Program-made: the position numbers and the translations under genes
Notes under the pieces: generated by a model
What the model was told of the DNA's origin: nothing
The model's database searches: none
Seen by the model: only the letters and a program-made list of their open reading frames with translations
Origin: Rhodopirellula sp. P2
GTDB lineage: Bacteria > Planctomycetota > Planctomycetia > Pirellulales > Pirellulaceae
Direction of reading: 5' to 3'
Length of the DNA: 64,000 nucleotides
Assembly: GCF_028768465.1 (NCBI RefSeq)
Contig: NZ_CP118225.1
Location: 2,027,001-2,091,000, forward strand
Shown here: in pieces, positions 1-8,624 of the stretch
Numbering within the stretch: position 1 is the first letter of the stretch
Layout: each line of letters starts with the position of its first letter

Positions 1-3000
1 ACACACACGCCAGCCCGTGTGGCGGACCAGATGACTCACCTGCTGGATTTGCAGGGCATCCCACGATTTTTCAGCCCGGTCGAACAAGCCATGCTGAAAG
101 GGTTTCAGTCCTTTGGCGAGTACCTGCCCGGTGTGGCCGTGCCGCTGGTCAAAGAAAAGATGCGCCGCGAAACGGCCAATGTGATTCTGCCTGCGGAACC
201 AGATCTATTGACTCCGCACTTGGCATCCCGCCAACGTCACGGCGTGGCAATGAACGTGAACTTGCTCGGCGAAGCGATGCTGGGCGATGAAGAAACTCGC
301 AAACGGATGCAGTCGTTCTGCGAGTTGCTTCGCATGCCGGAGGTGCGGTGCATCTCGGTCAAATTGACCACCCTCTACAGCCAGGTATCGCCGCTGGCCC
401 GGAATCACACGATCCGGATGGTCGCCGATCGATTGGAGCGTCTGTACCGCAACGCCAATCACATGGACGATGGTTCCAAGGCGAAGGACAAGTTCGTTTA
501 CCTGGACATGGAAGAGTACAGCGATCTGTACCTGACCGCAGACGTGTTGCGAGAGACCTTGGAACGCGATGACTTGGAATCGGTCCAGGCCGGGATCGCA
601 CTGCAAGCCTACGTGCCGGATTCCTGCTTGGTGATGCGTGATCTGATCGAGTGGTCGGCGAAACGAGTTGCTGCTGGCGGTGCGCCGCTGACGATTCGTT
701 TGGTCAAAGGCGCCAACCTCGAAATGGAACGCGTGCATGCCTCCGTCGGTGGTTGGCAGGTGGCTCCGTACACGAACAAACACGACACCGATGCCAACTT
801 CAAACGGATGTTGAAGGAATTGCTCATCGCTGCGGCGGCAGGCAATCTTCGCGTGGGGGTGGCTTCCCACAACCTGTTTGATGTGGCGCTGGCCAAAATC
901 TGGACGCAACGTTTGGGTGCGTCCGATTCGGTCCAGTTTGAAATGCTGGAGGGCATGGCCAACCATCAACGTCGCGCGTTGACCGAACGCGATGCGGCGA
1001 TGTTGCTGTATGCACCGGCCTGCCGCAAATCCGACTTCTTGCATGCGATCACGTATCTGATTCGTCGCTTGGATGAAAACACGGGCGCCGAAAACTTTTT
1101 GCGACATGCCTATCGATTGCAGCCCAACACGCCGGACTTTGATCTGTTGGCAGGTCGATTCAAGGATGCATTGTTGGATTGCGAGACGGTCTCGGTCCAG
1201 CCTCGACGGACGCAGAACCGACACCAGACTCCTGTGCAGCCACCTGCGGCGGAGCACTGGACGCAGTTCGTGAATGAACCCGATACCGATTGGTCGCTGC
1301 CCCACCACTCGACGTGGGCACAAGAGACCTTGGATCGTTGGAAACCACTTTGCGATGAGCAAGCGATCCGCGTGACTCCCGTGTTGGTGGGTTTGCCCGC
1401 TGCGGACTCGCTCGAAGGAGACGACCGGGTTTCTGCCGAATGGTTCACCACTGACGATGTCTCTCGGCCTGGTGTCGTGACGTGCCGGTACAAAAAAGCG
1501 ACTTCCGCTGCGGTGGAGTCCGCCGTTCAGGCGGCCAGTGAGTCGACATGGGCCAAAGATCTTCCGGTCGCAGAACGCCACACGATCCTGCGTGCGGTCG
1601 CCCAATTGGCTCGCGAGAGACGTGGGGATTGGATCGGCAGCATGGTGGCTGGAGCGGGCAAAACGGTTGCTGAAGCAGACCCAGAAGTCAGCGAAGCGAT
1701 CGATTTCTTGGAGTTCTATCCGCTGACCATGAAGGCCTGGGACGAGTGCGCTGGGATCCAGTGTGAACCACGCGGCGTGGTTGCCGTGATCACACCTTGG
1801 AACTTCCCTCTGGCGATCGCCTGCGGTGGCATCGCAGCGGGCATCGCCGCAGGCAACCCGGTGGTTGTGAAACCATCGATGCAAACCTTGTTGCCGGCTT
1901 GGGAGATGTGCCAAGCGTTCTGGGATGCGGGGGTTCCTCGTGACGCGTTGCAGTTCGTGATTTGTGACGACGAAGTCGCCGAGGAGTGGTTGGTCAAAAA
2001 TCCGATCGTCGACACCGTCATCTTGACCGGTGGCACATCGACCGCGAAGCGCATGTTGGATGTTCGCCCCGACCTGCACTTGTTAGCTGAAACCGGTGGC
2101 AAGAATGTCACGATCGTGACCGCGATGGCGGATCGCGACTTGGCGATCAAGCACGTGTTGCACTCGGCGTTTGGGCACAGCGGGCAAAAATGCAGCGCCA
2201 CGTCGTTGTTGTTGCTTGAAAACGAAGTCTTTGACGACCCCGGATTTCGCGAAACGTTGGCGGATGCGGTGCGGAGTTTGCCCGTCGGTTCTGCATGGGA
2301 TTTGCACACCCGAGTGACTCCATTGGTCGATCCACCGACTGACAAACTGCGACGTGGTTTGCAAGAGCTTGAAAGTGGAGAGTCTTGGTTGGTGATGTCC
2401 GAACGCATCGATGGCAATCCAACGCTCTATCGCCCTGGAGTGAAGTGGGACGTGCAGCCCGGTAGCTTCACTCACACGACCGAATTGTTTGGACCTGTGA
2501 TGGGTGTGATGCGATTCGGGCGATTGGAAGAAGCGATCGAGATTGTGCGTTCGACCGGCTATGGTTTGACCAGCGGCTTGGAAAGTTTGGACGATCGCGA
2601 AATCAAACTCTGGCGAGAATCCATTCCTGCTGGCAACCTGTACATCAACCGTCCAACGACCGGTGCGATTGTGTTGCGACAACCATTCGGCGGCGTCGGT
2701 CTTTCCGCGTACGGACCAGGGATCAAAGCCGGCGGGCCCAACTACGTGCTCGCACTTTCTCGCGTCACGCATCAGAGCGATTGGCAACCGTCCACGGACG
2801 AGGTGGACGCTTCGCACGATCAGCTCGATCGCATGCGAGATTGGATCGAGCGTGGTCGCTACTCCGAGGAAATGTTGGGGGATGCCCAGAAGTTCCGAAT
2901 CGAACGCGCGATCACCTCGCAAGAGATCGCCAACGCGACGGATTTTGCATTGGAGCACGACACTTATCAGTTGGTTGGCCAAGACAACATTCGTCGCTAC

Positions 3001-3447
3001 CGATCGGTGAACGGGATGACGGTTCGAATCGAGCAAGGCGATGACATTGTCGATGCGATCGTGGCCATATCTGCCGCGGTGTGCGTCGGGACTCAGTTCA
3101 CGCTTTCTTTGTCGTCGGAACTGGATCGGTCGATGCGAGCGATGCTCGAAACCACGGCGGATTGGTTGCCTGGTTTGATCGATCCGATCGATGAGTCCGT
3201 GGAACAACTGGTCGAGCGAGTGGAAGCGGGTGGTGTCAGCCGGATGCGAACACTGACGCCCGCGAAAGAATCGATTCGTCGAGTTTGTGGGCGAAACTTC
3301 ATCACGGTCATTGATGAACCGGTCGTGGATCATGGTCGCATCGAATGCCTGCGGTACTTGAACGAGCAATCGATCTCGCACGACTATCACCGTTATGGCA
3401 ACCTGGGACGTCGATCAGCCAATTTCTCGAAGACAGAAGGTGAATGA
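1..3447 (+). CDS. putA: Bifunctional proline dehydrogenase / glutamate-semialdehyde dehydrogenase (5' end outside window)
   Basis: Oxidises proline to P5C on FAD and then glutamate semialdehyde to glutamate with NAD. The frame is open from base 1, so the true start lies upstream; an in-frame GTG at 19 is probably internal. Counting from that GTG, the N-terminal third is a proline dehydrogenase barrel (RLVKGANLEMERV near residue 230, and a family-like stretch ending RRLDENTG near 350). The aldehyde dehydrogenase domain follows from about residue 470: TPWNFPLAIACGG, the general-base Glu691 in LAETGGKN and the catalytic Cys725 in GQKCSAT. About 200 further residues follow the dehydrogenase domain, as in long PutA forms. 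No DNA-binding domain is visible in the part present. The next gene starts 6 bases downstream, suggesting co-transcription. Confidence 0.95.
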   Translation, partial: THTPARVADQMTHLLDLQGIPRFFSPVEQAMLKGFQSFGEYLPGVAVPLVKEKMRRETANVILPAEPDLLTPHLASRQRHGVAMNVNLLGEAMLGDEETRKRMQSFCELLRMPEVRCISVKLTTLYSQVSPLARNHTIRMVADRLERLYRNANHMDDGSKAKDKFVYLDMEEYSDLYLTADVLRETLERDDLESVQAGIALQAYVPDSCLVMRDLIEWSAKRVAAGGAPLTIRLVKGANLEMERVHASVGGWQVAPYTNKHDTDANFKRMLKELLIAAAAGNLRVGVASHNLFDVALAKIWTQRLGASDSVQFEMLEGMANHQRRALTERDAAMLLYAPACRKSDFLHAITYLIRRLDENTGAENFLRHAYRLQPNTPDFDLLAGRFKDALLDCETVSVQPRRTQNRHQTPVQPPAAEHWTQFVNEPDTDWSLPHHSTWAQETLDRWKPLCDEQAIRVTPVLVGLPAADSLEGDDRVSAEWFTTDDVSRPGVVTCRYKKATSAAVESAVQAASESTWAKDLPVAERHTILRAVAQLARERRGDWIGSMVAGAGKTVAEADPEVSEAIDFLEFYPLTMKAWDECAGIQCEPRGVVAVITPWNFPLAIACGGIAAGIAAGNPVVVKPSMQTLLPAWEMCQAFWDAGVPRDALQFVICDDEVAEEWLVKNPIVDTVILTGGTSTAKRMLDVRPDLHLLAETGGKNVTIVTAMADRDLAIKHVLHSAFGHSGQKCSATSLLLLENEVFDDPGFRETLADAVRSLPVGSAWDLHTRVTPLVDPPTDKLRRGLQELESGESWLVMSERIDGNPTLYRPGVKWDVQPGSFTHTTELFGPVMGVMRFGRLEEAIEIVRSTGYGLTSGLESLDDREIKLWRESIPAGNLYINRPTTGAIVLRQPFGGVGLSAYGPGIKAGGPNYVLALSRVTHQSDWQPSTDEVDASHDQLDRMRDWIERGRYSEEMLGDAQKFRIERAITSQEIANATDFALEHDTYQLVGQDNIRRYRSVNGMTVRIEQGDDIVDAIVAISAAVCVGTQFTLSLSSELDRSMRAMLETTADWLPGLIDPIDESVEQLVERVEAGGVSRMRTLTPAKESIRRVCGRNFITVIDEPVVDHGRIECLRYLNEQSISHDYHRYGNLGRRSANFSKTEGE

Positions 3448-3453
3448 GTCGCC

Positions 3454-3777
3454 GTGAGTGAATCAAATGTCGCGCTGGACCGACAGTGCGAAGGACTGAC
3501 ATGGAAGTTTCGCGTGCGGGTCACTCCCAAAGCGAAGAAGGCATCCGTGGGTGGGCTGCACGACGGAGCGTTGAAAGTGTCGGTTCACACGGTGCCCGAA
3601 GATGGCAAAGCCAACAAAGCGGTCATCGCTTCGCTTGCGAAATGGTTGCGCGTCAGCAAGGGCCGTGTGGCGATCGTCGCGGGCGAAACCTCTCGGCTGA
3701 AGACGATCGTGGTCGAATTCAAGTCGCAGGACGAGATGAACGCTGCCGACGCAAAGCTGAAAAAAGAGTTGTCGTGA
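3454..3777 (+). CDS. DUF167 / YggU-family protein
   Basis: A 107-residue protein starting with GTG six bases after the putA stop. The family pattern is clear: RVTPKAKKASVGG, then LKVSVHTVPEDGKANKAV, and a hydrophobic segment before SRLKTIVVE. DUF167 proteins are small alpha/beta proteins of unknown biochemical role found across bacteria and eukaryotes. Length is normal (about 100). It is the last gene before the first palindromic array, about 90 bases downstream, and faces the minus-strand gene on the far side. Confidence 0.88.
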   Translation: MSESNVALDRQCEGLTWKFRVRVTPKAKKASVGGLHDGALKVSVHTVPEDGKANKAVIASLAKWLRVSKGRVAIVAGETSRLKTIVVEFKSQDEMNAADAKLKKELS

Positions 3778-3869
3778 TTTCGCGAAAGCGTTTTTGATCT
3801 CGCTCTGATCGGATTTTGCTGTTTTTTCGTGCGGGATAGTGTTGGTCGTTTCGGCTGTTTCTGGCTTCG

Positions 3870-5545
3870 CTCTCTTCGCCCCGGACGGGGCCGACTTCAT
3901 TAGCTCGGGGCGGAAGCCCCGAGACATTGGATGCAAATTCAAAAGGTCGCCCCGGATGGGGCCGTCGTTGCTGTCGCCGCGTCGCGTGACGCGGACGGTT
4001 GGCAATGGGTTGGGTGGCGATGAGGCCCGGCCGTTGAGGGCTGCCCGACGGAACAGTTGAGACAACTGTTCTACTCTGGCCTTGCGGTCCTCGCCCCGGA
4101 CGGGGCCGACTTGGTTAGCTCGGGGCGGAAGCCCCGAGACATTGGACGCAACTACAAAAGGTCGCCTCGGATGGGGCCGTCGTTGCTGTCGTCGAGTCGC
4201 GTGACGCGAACGGTTGGCAGTGGACTTGGTTGCGATGAGGCCTAGCTGTTGAGGGCTGCCCAACGGAACAGTTGAGACAACTGTTCTACTCTGGCCTCGC
4301 GGTCCTCGCCCCGGACGGGGCTGTCGTGGGAAACAGAGTAGAACATTTGTCCCCAAATGTTTGCGTGGGCCGTCGCTGTCGTCGAGTCGCGTGACGCGAA
4401 CGGTTGGCAGTGGACTTGGTTGCGATGAGGCCTGGCTGTTGAGGGCTGCCCGACGGAACAGTTGAGACAACTGTTCTACTCTGGCCTCGCGGTCCTCGCC
4501 CCGGACGGGGCTGTCGTGGGAAACAGAGTAGAACATTTGTCCCCAAATGTTTGCGTGGGCCGTTGCTGTCGTCGAGTCGCGTGACGCGAACGGTTGGCAG
4601 TGGACTTGGTTGCCGACGATGCCTGGCCTTTGAGGGCTGCCCGACGGAACAGTTGAGACAACTGTTCTACTCTGGCCTTGCGGTCCTCGCCCCGGACGGG
4701 GCCGACTTGGTTAGCTCGGGGCGGAAGCCCCGAGACATGGACGCAAATACAAAAGGTCGCCCCGGATGGGGCCGTCGTTGCTGTCGCCGCGTCGCGTGGC
4801 GCGAACGTTTGGCAGTGGACTTGGTTGCGATGAGGCCTGGCCTTTGAGGGCTGCCCGACGGAACAGTTGAGCCAACTGTTCTACTCTGGCCTCGCGTTCC
4901 TCGCCCCGGACGGGGCTGTCGTGGGAAACAGAGTAGAACATTTGTCCCCAAATGTTTGCGTGGGCCGTCGCTGTCGTCGAGTCGCGTGACGCGAACGGTT
5001 GGCAGTGGACTTGGTTGCGATGAGGCCTGGCTGTTGAGGGCTGCCCGACGGAACAGTTGAGACAACTGTTCTACTCTGGCCTCGCGGTCCTCGCCCCGGA
5101 CGGGGCTGTCGTGGGAAACAGAGTAGAACATTTGTCCCCAAATGTTTGCGTGGGCCGTTGCTGTCGTCGAGTCGCGTGACGCGAACGGTTGGCAGTGGAC
5201 TTGGTTGCCGACGATGCCTGGCCTTTGAGGGCTGCCCGACGGAACAGTTGAGACAACTGTTCTACTCTGGCCTTGCGGTCCTCGCCCCGGACGGGGCCGA
5301 CTTGGTTAGCTCGGGGCGGAAGCCCCGAGACATGGACGCAAATACAAAAGGTCGCCCCGGATGGGGCCGTCGTTGCTGTCGCCGCGTCGCGTGGCGCGAA
5401 CGTTTGGCAGTGGACTTGGTTGCGATGAGGCCTGGCCTTTGAGGGCTGCCCGACGGAACAGTTGAGCCAACTGTTCTACTCTGGCCTCGCGTTCCTCGCC
5501 CCGGATGGGGGCGACTTCATTCGCTCGGGGCGGAAGCCCCGCGAC
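3870..5545. repeat. Tandem mosaic array of palindromic units (array 1)
   Basis: About eight units, marked by TTGAGGGCTGCC at 4034, 4249, 4439, 4630, 4844, 5034, 5225 and 5439, so spacings are about 190 or 215 bases. Each unit has a perfect 9-bp hairpin (arms GAACAGTTG / CAACTGTTC, loop AGA; two copies read AGC), then TGTTCTACTCTG, then a GCCCCG/CGGGGC hairpin. Short units continue with CAGAGTAGAACA (the inverse of TGTTCTACTCTG) and a hairpin with arms AACATTTG / CAAATGTT. Long units instead carry CTCGGGGC-GGAA-GCCCCGAG. A palindrome TCGCGTGACGCGA (TCGCGTGGCGCGA in some units) closes each unit. Open frames here are translations of the repeat. The array fills the gap between the DUF167 gene (+) and a minus-strand gene, so both are transcribed into it. 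Confidence 0.93.
4314..5505. repeat. 595-bp higher-order tandem duplication within array 1
   Basis: Bases about 4314-4908 recur at 4909-5503 with very few differences. For example, 4551-4847 and 5146-5442 translate identically and 4476-4661 matches 5071-5256, all offset by exactly 595. The period is the sum of three units (190 + 191 + 214), so a block of two short units and one long unit was duplicated as a whole. The near identity points to a recent event, probably unequal recombination or replication slippage. Confidence 0.9.
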
Positions 5546-5562
5546 ATGGGCTTGGATCCAGG

Positions 5563-6588
5563 TCAGTTCTTGTTTGGTGCTTCGGTGCCAATCTCGGCAA
5601 TGTCCTCGCCTTCAATCAATCGGTCCAGATTTTCGATCCTCCAAAGATCTGCAACTCGCCACTGCTTCGCCCGATCGCGATCGAGGTCCTTCCACTCATA
5701 CATGACTTCGGTGTGTCGCTCCACAATCTTTGTTTCATTTCTCGTCTTGAACGTCACCACTCTCATTGATTCAGGAACATACAACCCATTGTGTTTCGTG
5801 TAGGTGTACTCACCTTTGAAAATGGGGTTCCACGAATTGTTTTCATGCAAGGACACCCGCTTGCCAACGATCAGCAGGGTCTCTGCGTCGAAGTAAAAAA
5901 ACAACCTGCGTTTTCTCCCAACGGATTTTTCCACCTCAATGCGAACGACCGCTTCGTTCGCTGTTTCGCGAATGAGCTGTTGGTTCGCTGTTGGGGTAGT
6001 TCGTTGCGACTTTGTCCTCTCAAAGGATTTTCCTGCGGGGTCCATGAAAAGCGGAAAGTTTACGATGCCAAACAGTGGGAACGCAGGAATCCCTTCCAAT
6101 CCATGGAAATAATAGGGGGAGATTTCTTTTGGGAACTTGGCTCGGCGTGATCCGCCCGGAAATTTTCGGGCCACGAGATCGTTGCCAATCAGACGCCCCG
6201 AATAGACCTCCATTCTGCTGACGCTCTGTGCCGAATCGTTCGTAGGACGATCTGAAGAACTCCGCCCACTGGAACGCTCGTACTTTTTCAGTCCAACCAC
6301 CATGTCGTCTTCTTCACTCGCCATCGTCCGCCCCTTCATCTCCAGGAAATAGGATTGGCCAGTTTCCGGCGACATGTCAGTGAATCCGCTGTACAAAACG
6401 TCGTAATCCCGAATCTCCGCCATGGCGGCATAATGAGCCTGGAAATAGTGCTCGCCGGAGCCAAGCGGTGCTTCCTGGGCCGTCCCAGCAGTTGTTCCGG
6501 TAAGGAGCAAAGCGACAAACGCCAAGCATTGCGTTCGCCATGTGCAAGATTTGACGGAGCGAAGTCGCTTGGAAGGAAGACGATTCAT
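5563..6588 (-). CDS. Exported protein of unknown function
   Basis: A 341-residue protein whose N-terminus is basic then hydrophobic (QCLAFVALLLTGTTAGTAQ), a plausible signal peptide cleaved near residue 38. The mature part is rich in beta-type segments (LFFYFDAETLLIVGKRV, GEYTYTKHNGLYVPESMRVV), somewhat like the LolA/DUF1571 type of periplasmic lipid-binding fold, but I do not recognise a family with confidence. No cysteine pair or catalytic motif is evident. Its stop lies directly against palindromic array 1. An inverted fragment of the same repeat lies about 90 bases upstream of its start. Confidence 0.72.
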   Translation of the reverse strand: MNRLPSKRLRSVKSCTWRTQCLAFVALLLTGTTAGTAQEAPLGSGEHYFQAHYAAMAEIRDYDVLYSGFTDMSPETGQSYFLEMKGRTMASEEDDMVVGLKKYERSSGRSSSDRPTNDSAQSVSRMEVYSGRLIGNDLVARKFPGGSRRAKFPKEISPYYFHGLEGIPAFPLFGIVNFPLFMDPAGKSFERTKSQRTTPTANQQLIRETANEAVVRIEVEKSVGRKRRLFFYFDAETLLIVGKRVSLHENNSWNPIFKGEYTYTKHNGLYVPESMRVVTFKTRNETKIVERHTEVMYEWKDLDRDRAKQWRVADLWRIENLDRLIEGEDIAEIGTEAPNKN

Positions 6589-6675
6589 TCTTTTGCTTTC
6601 TCAATCGTAATAACAAGAGTCAACGAAGCATCCATCACAACCCGAACGCGTGAGCGAGGGACTCCACCCAACTCC

Positions 6676-6770
6676 CACGACGGCCCCATCCGGGGCGACC
6701 GTTTGTTTTCCGGCATCGGTCTCTCGGGGCTTCCACCCCGAGCTAAGCACGACGGCCCCATCCGGGGCGA
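6676..6770 (-). repeat. Inverted fragment of the palindromic array unit
   Basis: Reverse-orientation pieces of the array sequence: GACGGCCCCATCCGGGGCGA occurs twice (near 6679 and 6753), and between them lies CTCGGGGCTTCCACCCCGAG, the inverse of the long-unit hairpin. Unlike the two large arrays it lies between two minus-strand genes. The rest of 6589-6988 shows no convincing gene. Confidence 0.8.
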
Positions 6771-6988
6771 AACCCAGACGCCAGCCACCATTTGTTTTTT
6801 GAACGTTCCAGGGGGAAGGTGATGATAAACGCTAGGCAACACAGCACTTAAAAACCGCACGACCTCGAAGCTGGGCGAGGGGAGTCAGCACGTTTCAGAT
6901 GAAGACTTGCGCAAACGCTTAGCAAACACAATCCCAGAGATTCTGTCGCCCAGGCCAATACTCAAGCCGCTCCCAGGATGAAACTGAG

Positions 6989-8089
6989 TCATTCGTTCCT
7001 GCCTGCTTCGTCTGTGAGTGATTTCTCGAAGATCTTATAGGAGAGATCTTCGGTCACGGAATGTTCGCCCCATCGAACCAGAATTCGGATGCTCGGTTGT
7101 TTTGCTTTTGGGCCGCCCGGTTCAGATAAGAGATCACTCAGTTTCTTCGCGGTTGCCACCGGAATCTTGACAGAAGCACGGCAGAGAGAATCGGAAACAT
7201 CATGCACTTTGCCGAACCCTGTTTGCCCTTCAAAACTCCATTCGACGATAGGCTTTCCCGGTGACCTTTGTTTTTCAGTCGGCTCATCCTTGTCATCGTC
7301 ATCCAAGGACCGAATGACAGTCAGTGTGGATTTGAGCGAGCCATCGCCGCTGGTCCTGAATAGCAACCGCGATGGTGCAACCTTTAGGTGCTGCCTTGGT
7401 TGGATGAGCACCTGGCAATCCACTTGAGTGTTGGTTGGCGGATGCCGCATGGACATAACCGCGAAGCACTCACCTGAATTGGGCGGTAGGTCCACATCAA
7501 TGTGGCCAACTCCAGATTGATCAAAGTCCCCGAATGAGAGGCCAACCCGTTCGTCATTGCAGTTCAATTCCAGGAGCCGATGATCCAGAGCAGGGTCAAC
7601 GAACACGGGGAGCTCAAATTGATAGACGCCCGGTTTGCTGCCGTACTGCAAGGTCGCAAATGGACTGTCGAAAGAGAAGTGACCGGAAACTGCGTAGTTC
7701 AGGGTGAGCCTGAGGTTGCTTACGCCTGCACCGGGTCGCTTGAACGAGACATGGACAGTTCCCTGTCCTCGCCTGAGTTGTTTTTGAGGCTTCAACGCAA
7801 CGGTGAGACGCCTGGTTTGACCAGGCAGCAGAGGCCCCTCTTCGAACTTCGCGTCGGCACAGTTGCAGTTGAGGATGATCCCTTCGAAATGCTCTTCCGC
7901 CTCGGTGTCATTGACCACATCAATCGATATCTGCGTTGTGTCTGATGCCGGGACACTGCCGATATGAATCTTACGGCTGTTTGTGATCCTTGCGGAGCTG
8001 AGTTCAAATCGCTTCACCTCCTGGCTGAACGCCAGAGGATCTGCATTCAAGCAGAGGATGAATGCACCCAGGAACAATCTGACAAGCAC
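6989..8089 (-). CDS. Exported DUF1573-like protein
   Basis: The frame opens at a GTG at 8164, but the GTG at 8089 is better supported. It is preceded by AAAGGGG at a suitable distance and gives a clean signal peptide (MLVRLFLGAFILCLNADPLAFSQ), leaving 366 residues. After that comes a DUF1573-like immunoglobulin-fold segment: VKRFELSS...IHIGSVPASDTTQISIDVVN, then LNCNCADAKFEEGPLLPGQT. DUF1573 normally has SCGCT followed by a PG turn; here the Cys-x-Cys is kept with a different centre. DUF1573 proteins are common, mostly uncharacterised, envelope proteins of planctomycetes and Bacteroidetes. The second half is beta-rich without a recognisable motif. A run of ten G lies about 100 bases upstream of this start. 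Confidence 0.72.
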   Translation of the reverse strand: MLVRLFLGAFILCLNADPLAFSQEVKRFELSSARITNSRKIHIGSVPASDTTQISIDVVNDTEAEEHFEGIILNCNCADAKFEEGPLLPGQTRRLTVALKPQKQLRRGQGTVHVSFKRPGAGVSNLRLTLNYAVSGHFSFDSPFATLQYGSKPGVYQFELPVFVDPALDHRLLELNCNDERVGLSFGDFDQSGVGHIDVDLPPNSGECFAVMSMRHPPTNTQVDCQVLIQPRQHLKVAPSRLLFRTSGDGSLKSTLTVIRSLDDDDKDEPTEKQRSPGKPIVEWSFEGQTGFGKVHDVSDSLCRASVKIPVATAKKLSDLLSEPGGPKAKQPSIRILVRWGEHSVTEDLSYKIFEKSLTDEAGRNE

Positions 8090-8186
8090 AGCGGACACCC
8101 CTTTCAAACAGGTCAAGAAAACGCTTGTTTGGTCCAACCAAATGGTTGGTGAGATAACCGCCACAGATCTCTACTGCTCAAAGTTA

Positions 8187-8196
8187 GGGGGGGGGG
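8187..8196. repeat. Homopolymer of ten G
   Basis: An uninterrupted run of ten G on the plus strand (C on the coding strand of the downstream DUF1573-like gene), about 100 bases before its likely GTG start. Such runs slip in length during replication. Confidence 0.85.
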
Positions 8197-8278
8197 CGCG
8201 ATTAAGTCAAGTGTTTCTGGAAAGAAAATGAAGGGGCATAAGCACCGCAGCTGAAATGGTTCGGCAATACTCACGTAG

Positions 8279-8427
8279 GCGAGTCTCTCTGAGACTCGCA
8301 GTCCTTAGCGTCTCGGAGAGACGCTGCTAAGCAGGTCGGCTGGAATGATCGGGCACAACCATGTGAGCCGTTTGGGCGTTAGCGCCGGTTGCGCGTGAAA
8401 ACCGTGGCTAACGCCAACGGCTCACAT
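8279..8427. repeat. Cluster of three perfect or near-perfect hairpins
   Basis: Hairpin one, 8279-8299: GCGAGTCTC-TCT-GAGACTCGC. Hairpin two, 8307-8325: AGCGTCTC-GGA-GAGACGCT, extended outward by CTTAGC/GCTAAG. Hairpin three, about 8362-8427: TGTGAGCCGTTTGGGCGTTAGC pairs with GCTAACGCCAACGGCTCACA across about 24 bases. The cluster lies in a gene-free stretch (8165-8620) between a minus-strand gene start and the 3' end of the permease gene, so it may include the permease operon's terminator, although no T-run follows. Confidence 0.75.
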
Positions 8428-8624
8428 ACCCGATGACACCTGCGCACCTGCTTAGTGGTTTCACCGAATCCATTGTGCCAATGTGGTAGGGAACAACGAT
8501 ACAATCATTGTCGATACCCCACTGATTGTTCCCGCGTCCCGTGGGGCCTCATTGAGTGGGGGGCCTCATCGAGTGGAGCGATGGTGGTTGGCACCGTTCC
8601 GTGGCACCTTGACACTTTCGCTCC

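Noticed and set aside
205-2079. Open frame of 624 residues antisense to putA
   Set aside because: Arg/His/Gln-rich composition with no motif, and it lies wholly opposite a well-supported gene. Such shadows are expected in GC-rich coding DNA.
3463-5131. Several open frames across array 1, some identical to each other
   Set aside because: They translate the palindromic repeat in different frames and recur with its 595-base period; no start site or family resemblance.
3870-5545. CRISPR array
   Set aside because: Units are about 190-215 bases with no short unique spacers, contain several different palindromes, and no cas genes are present.
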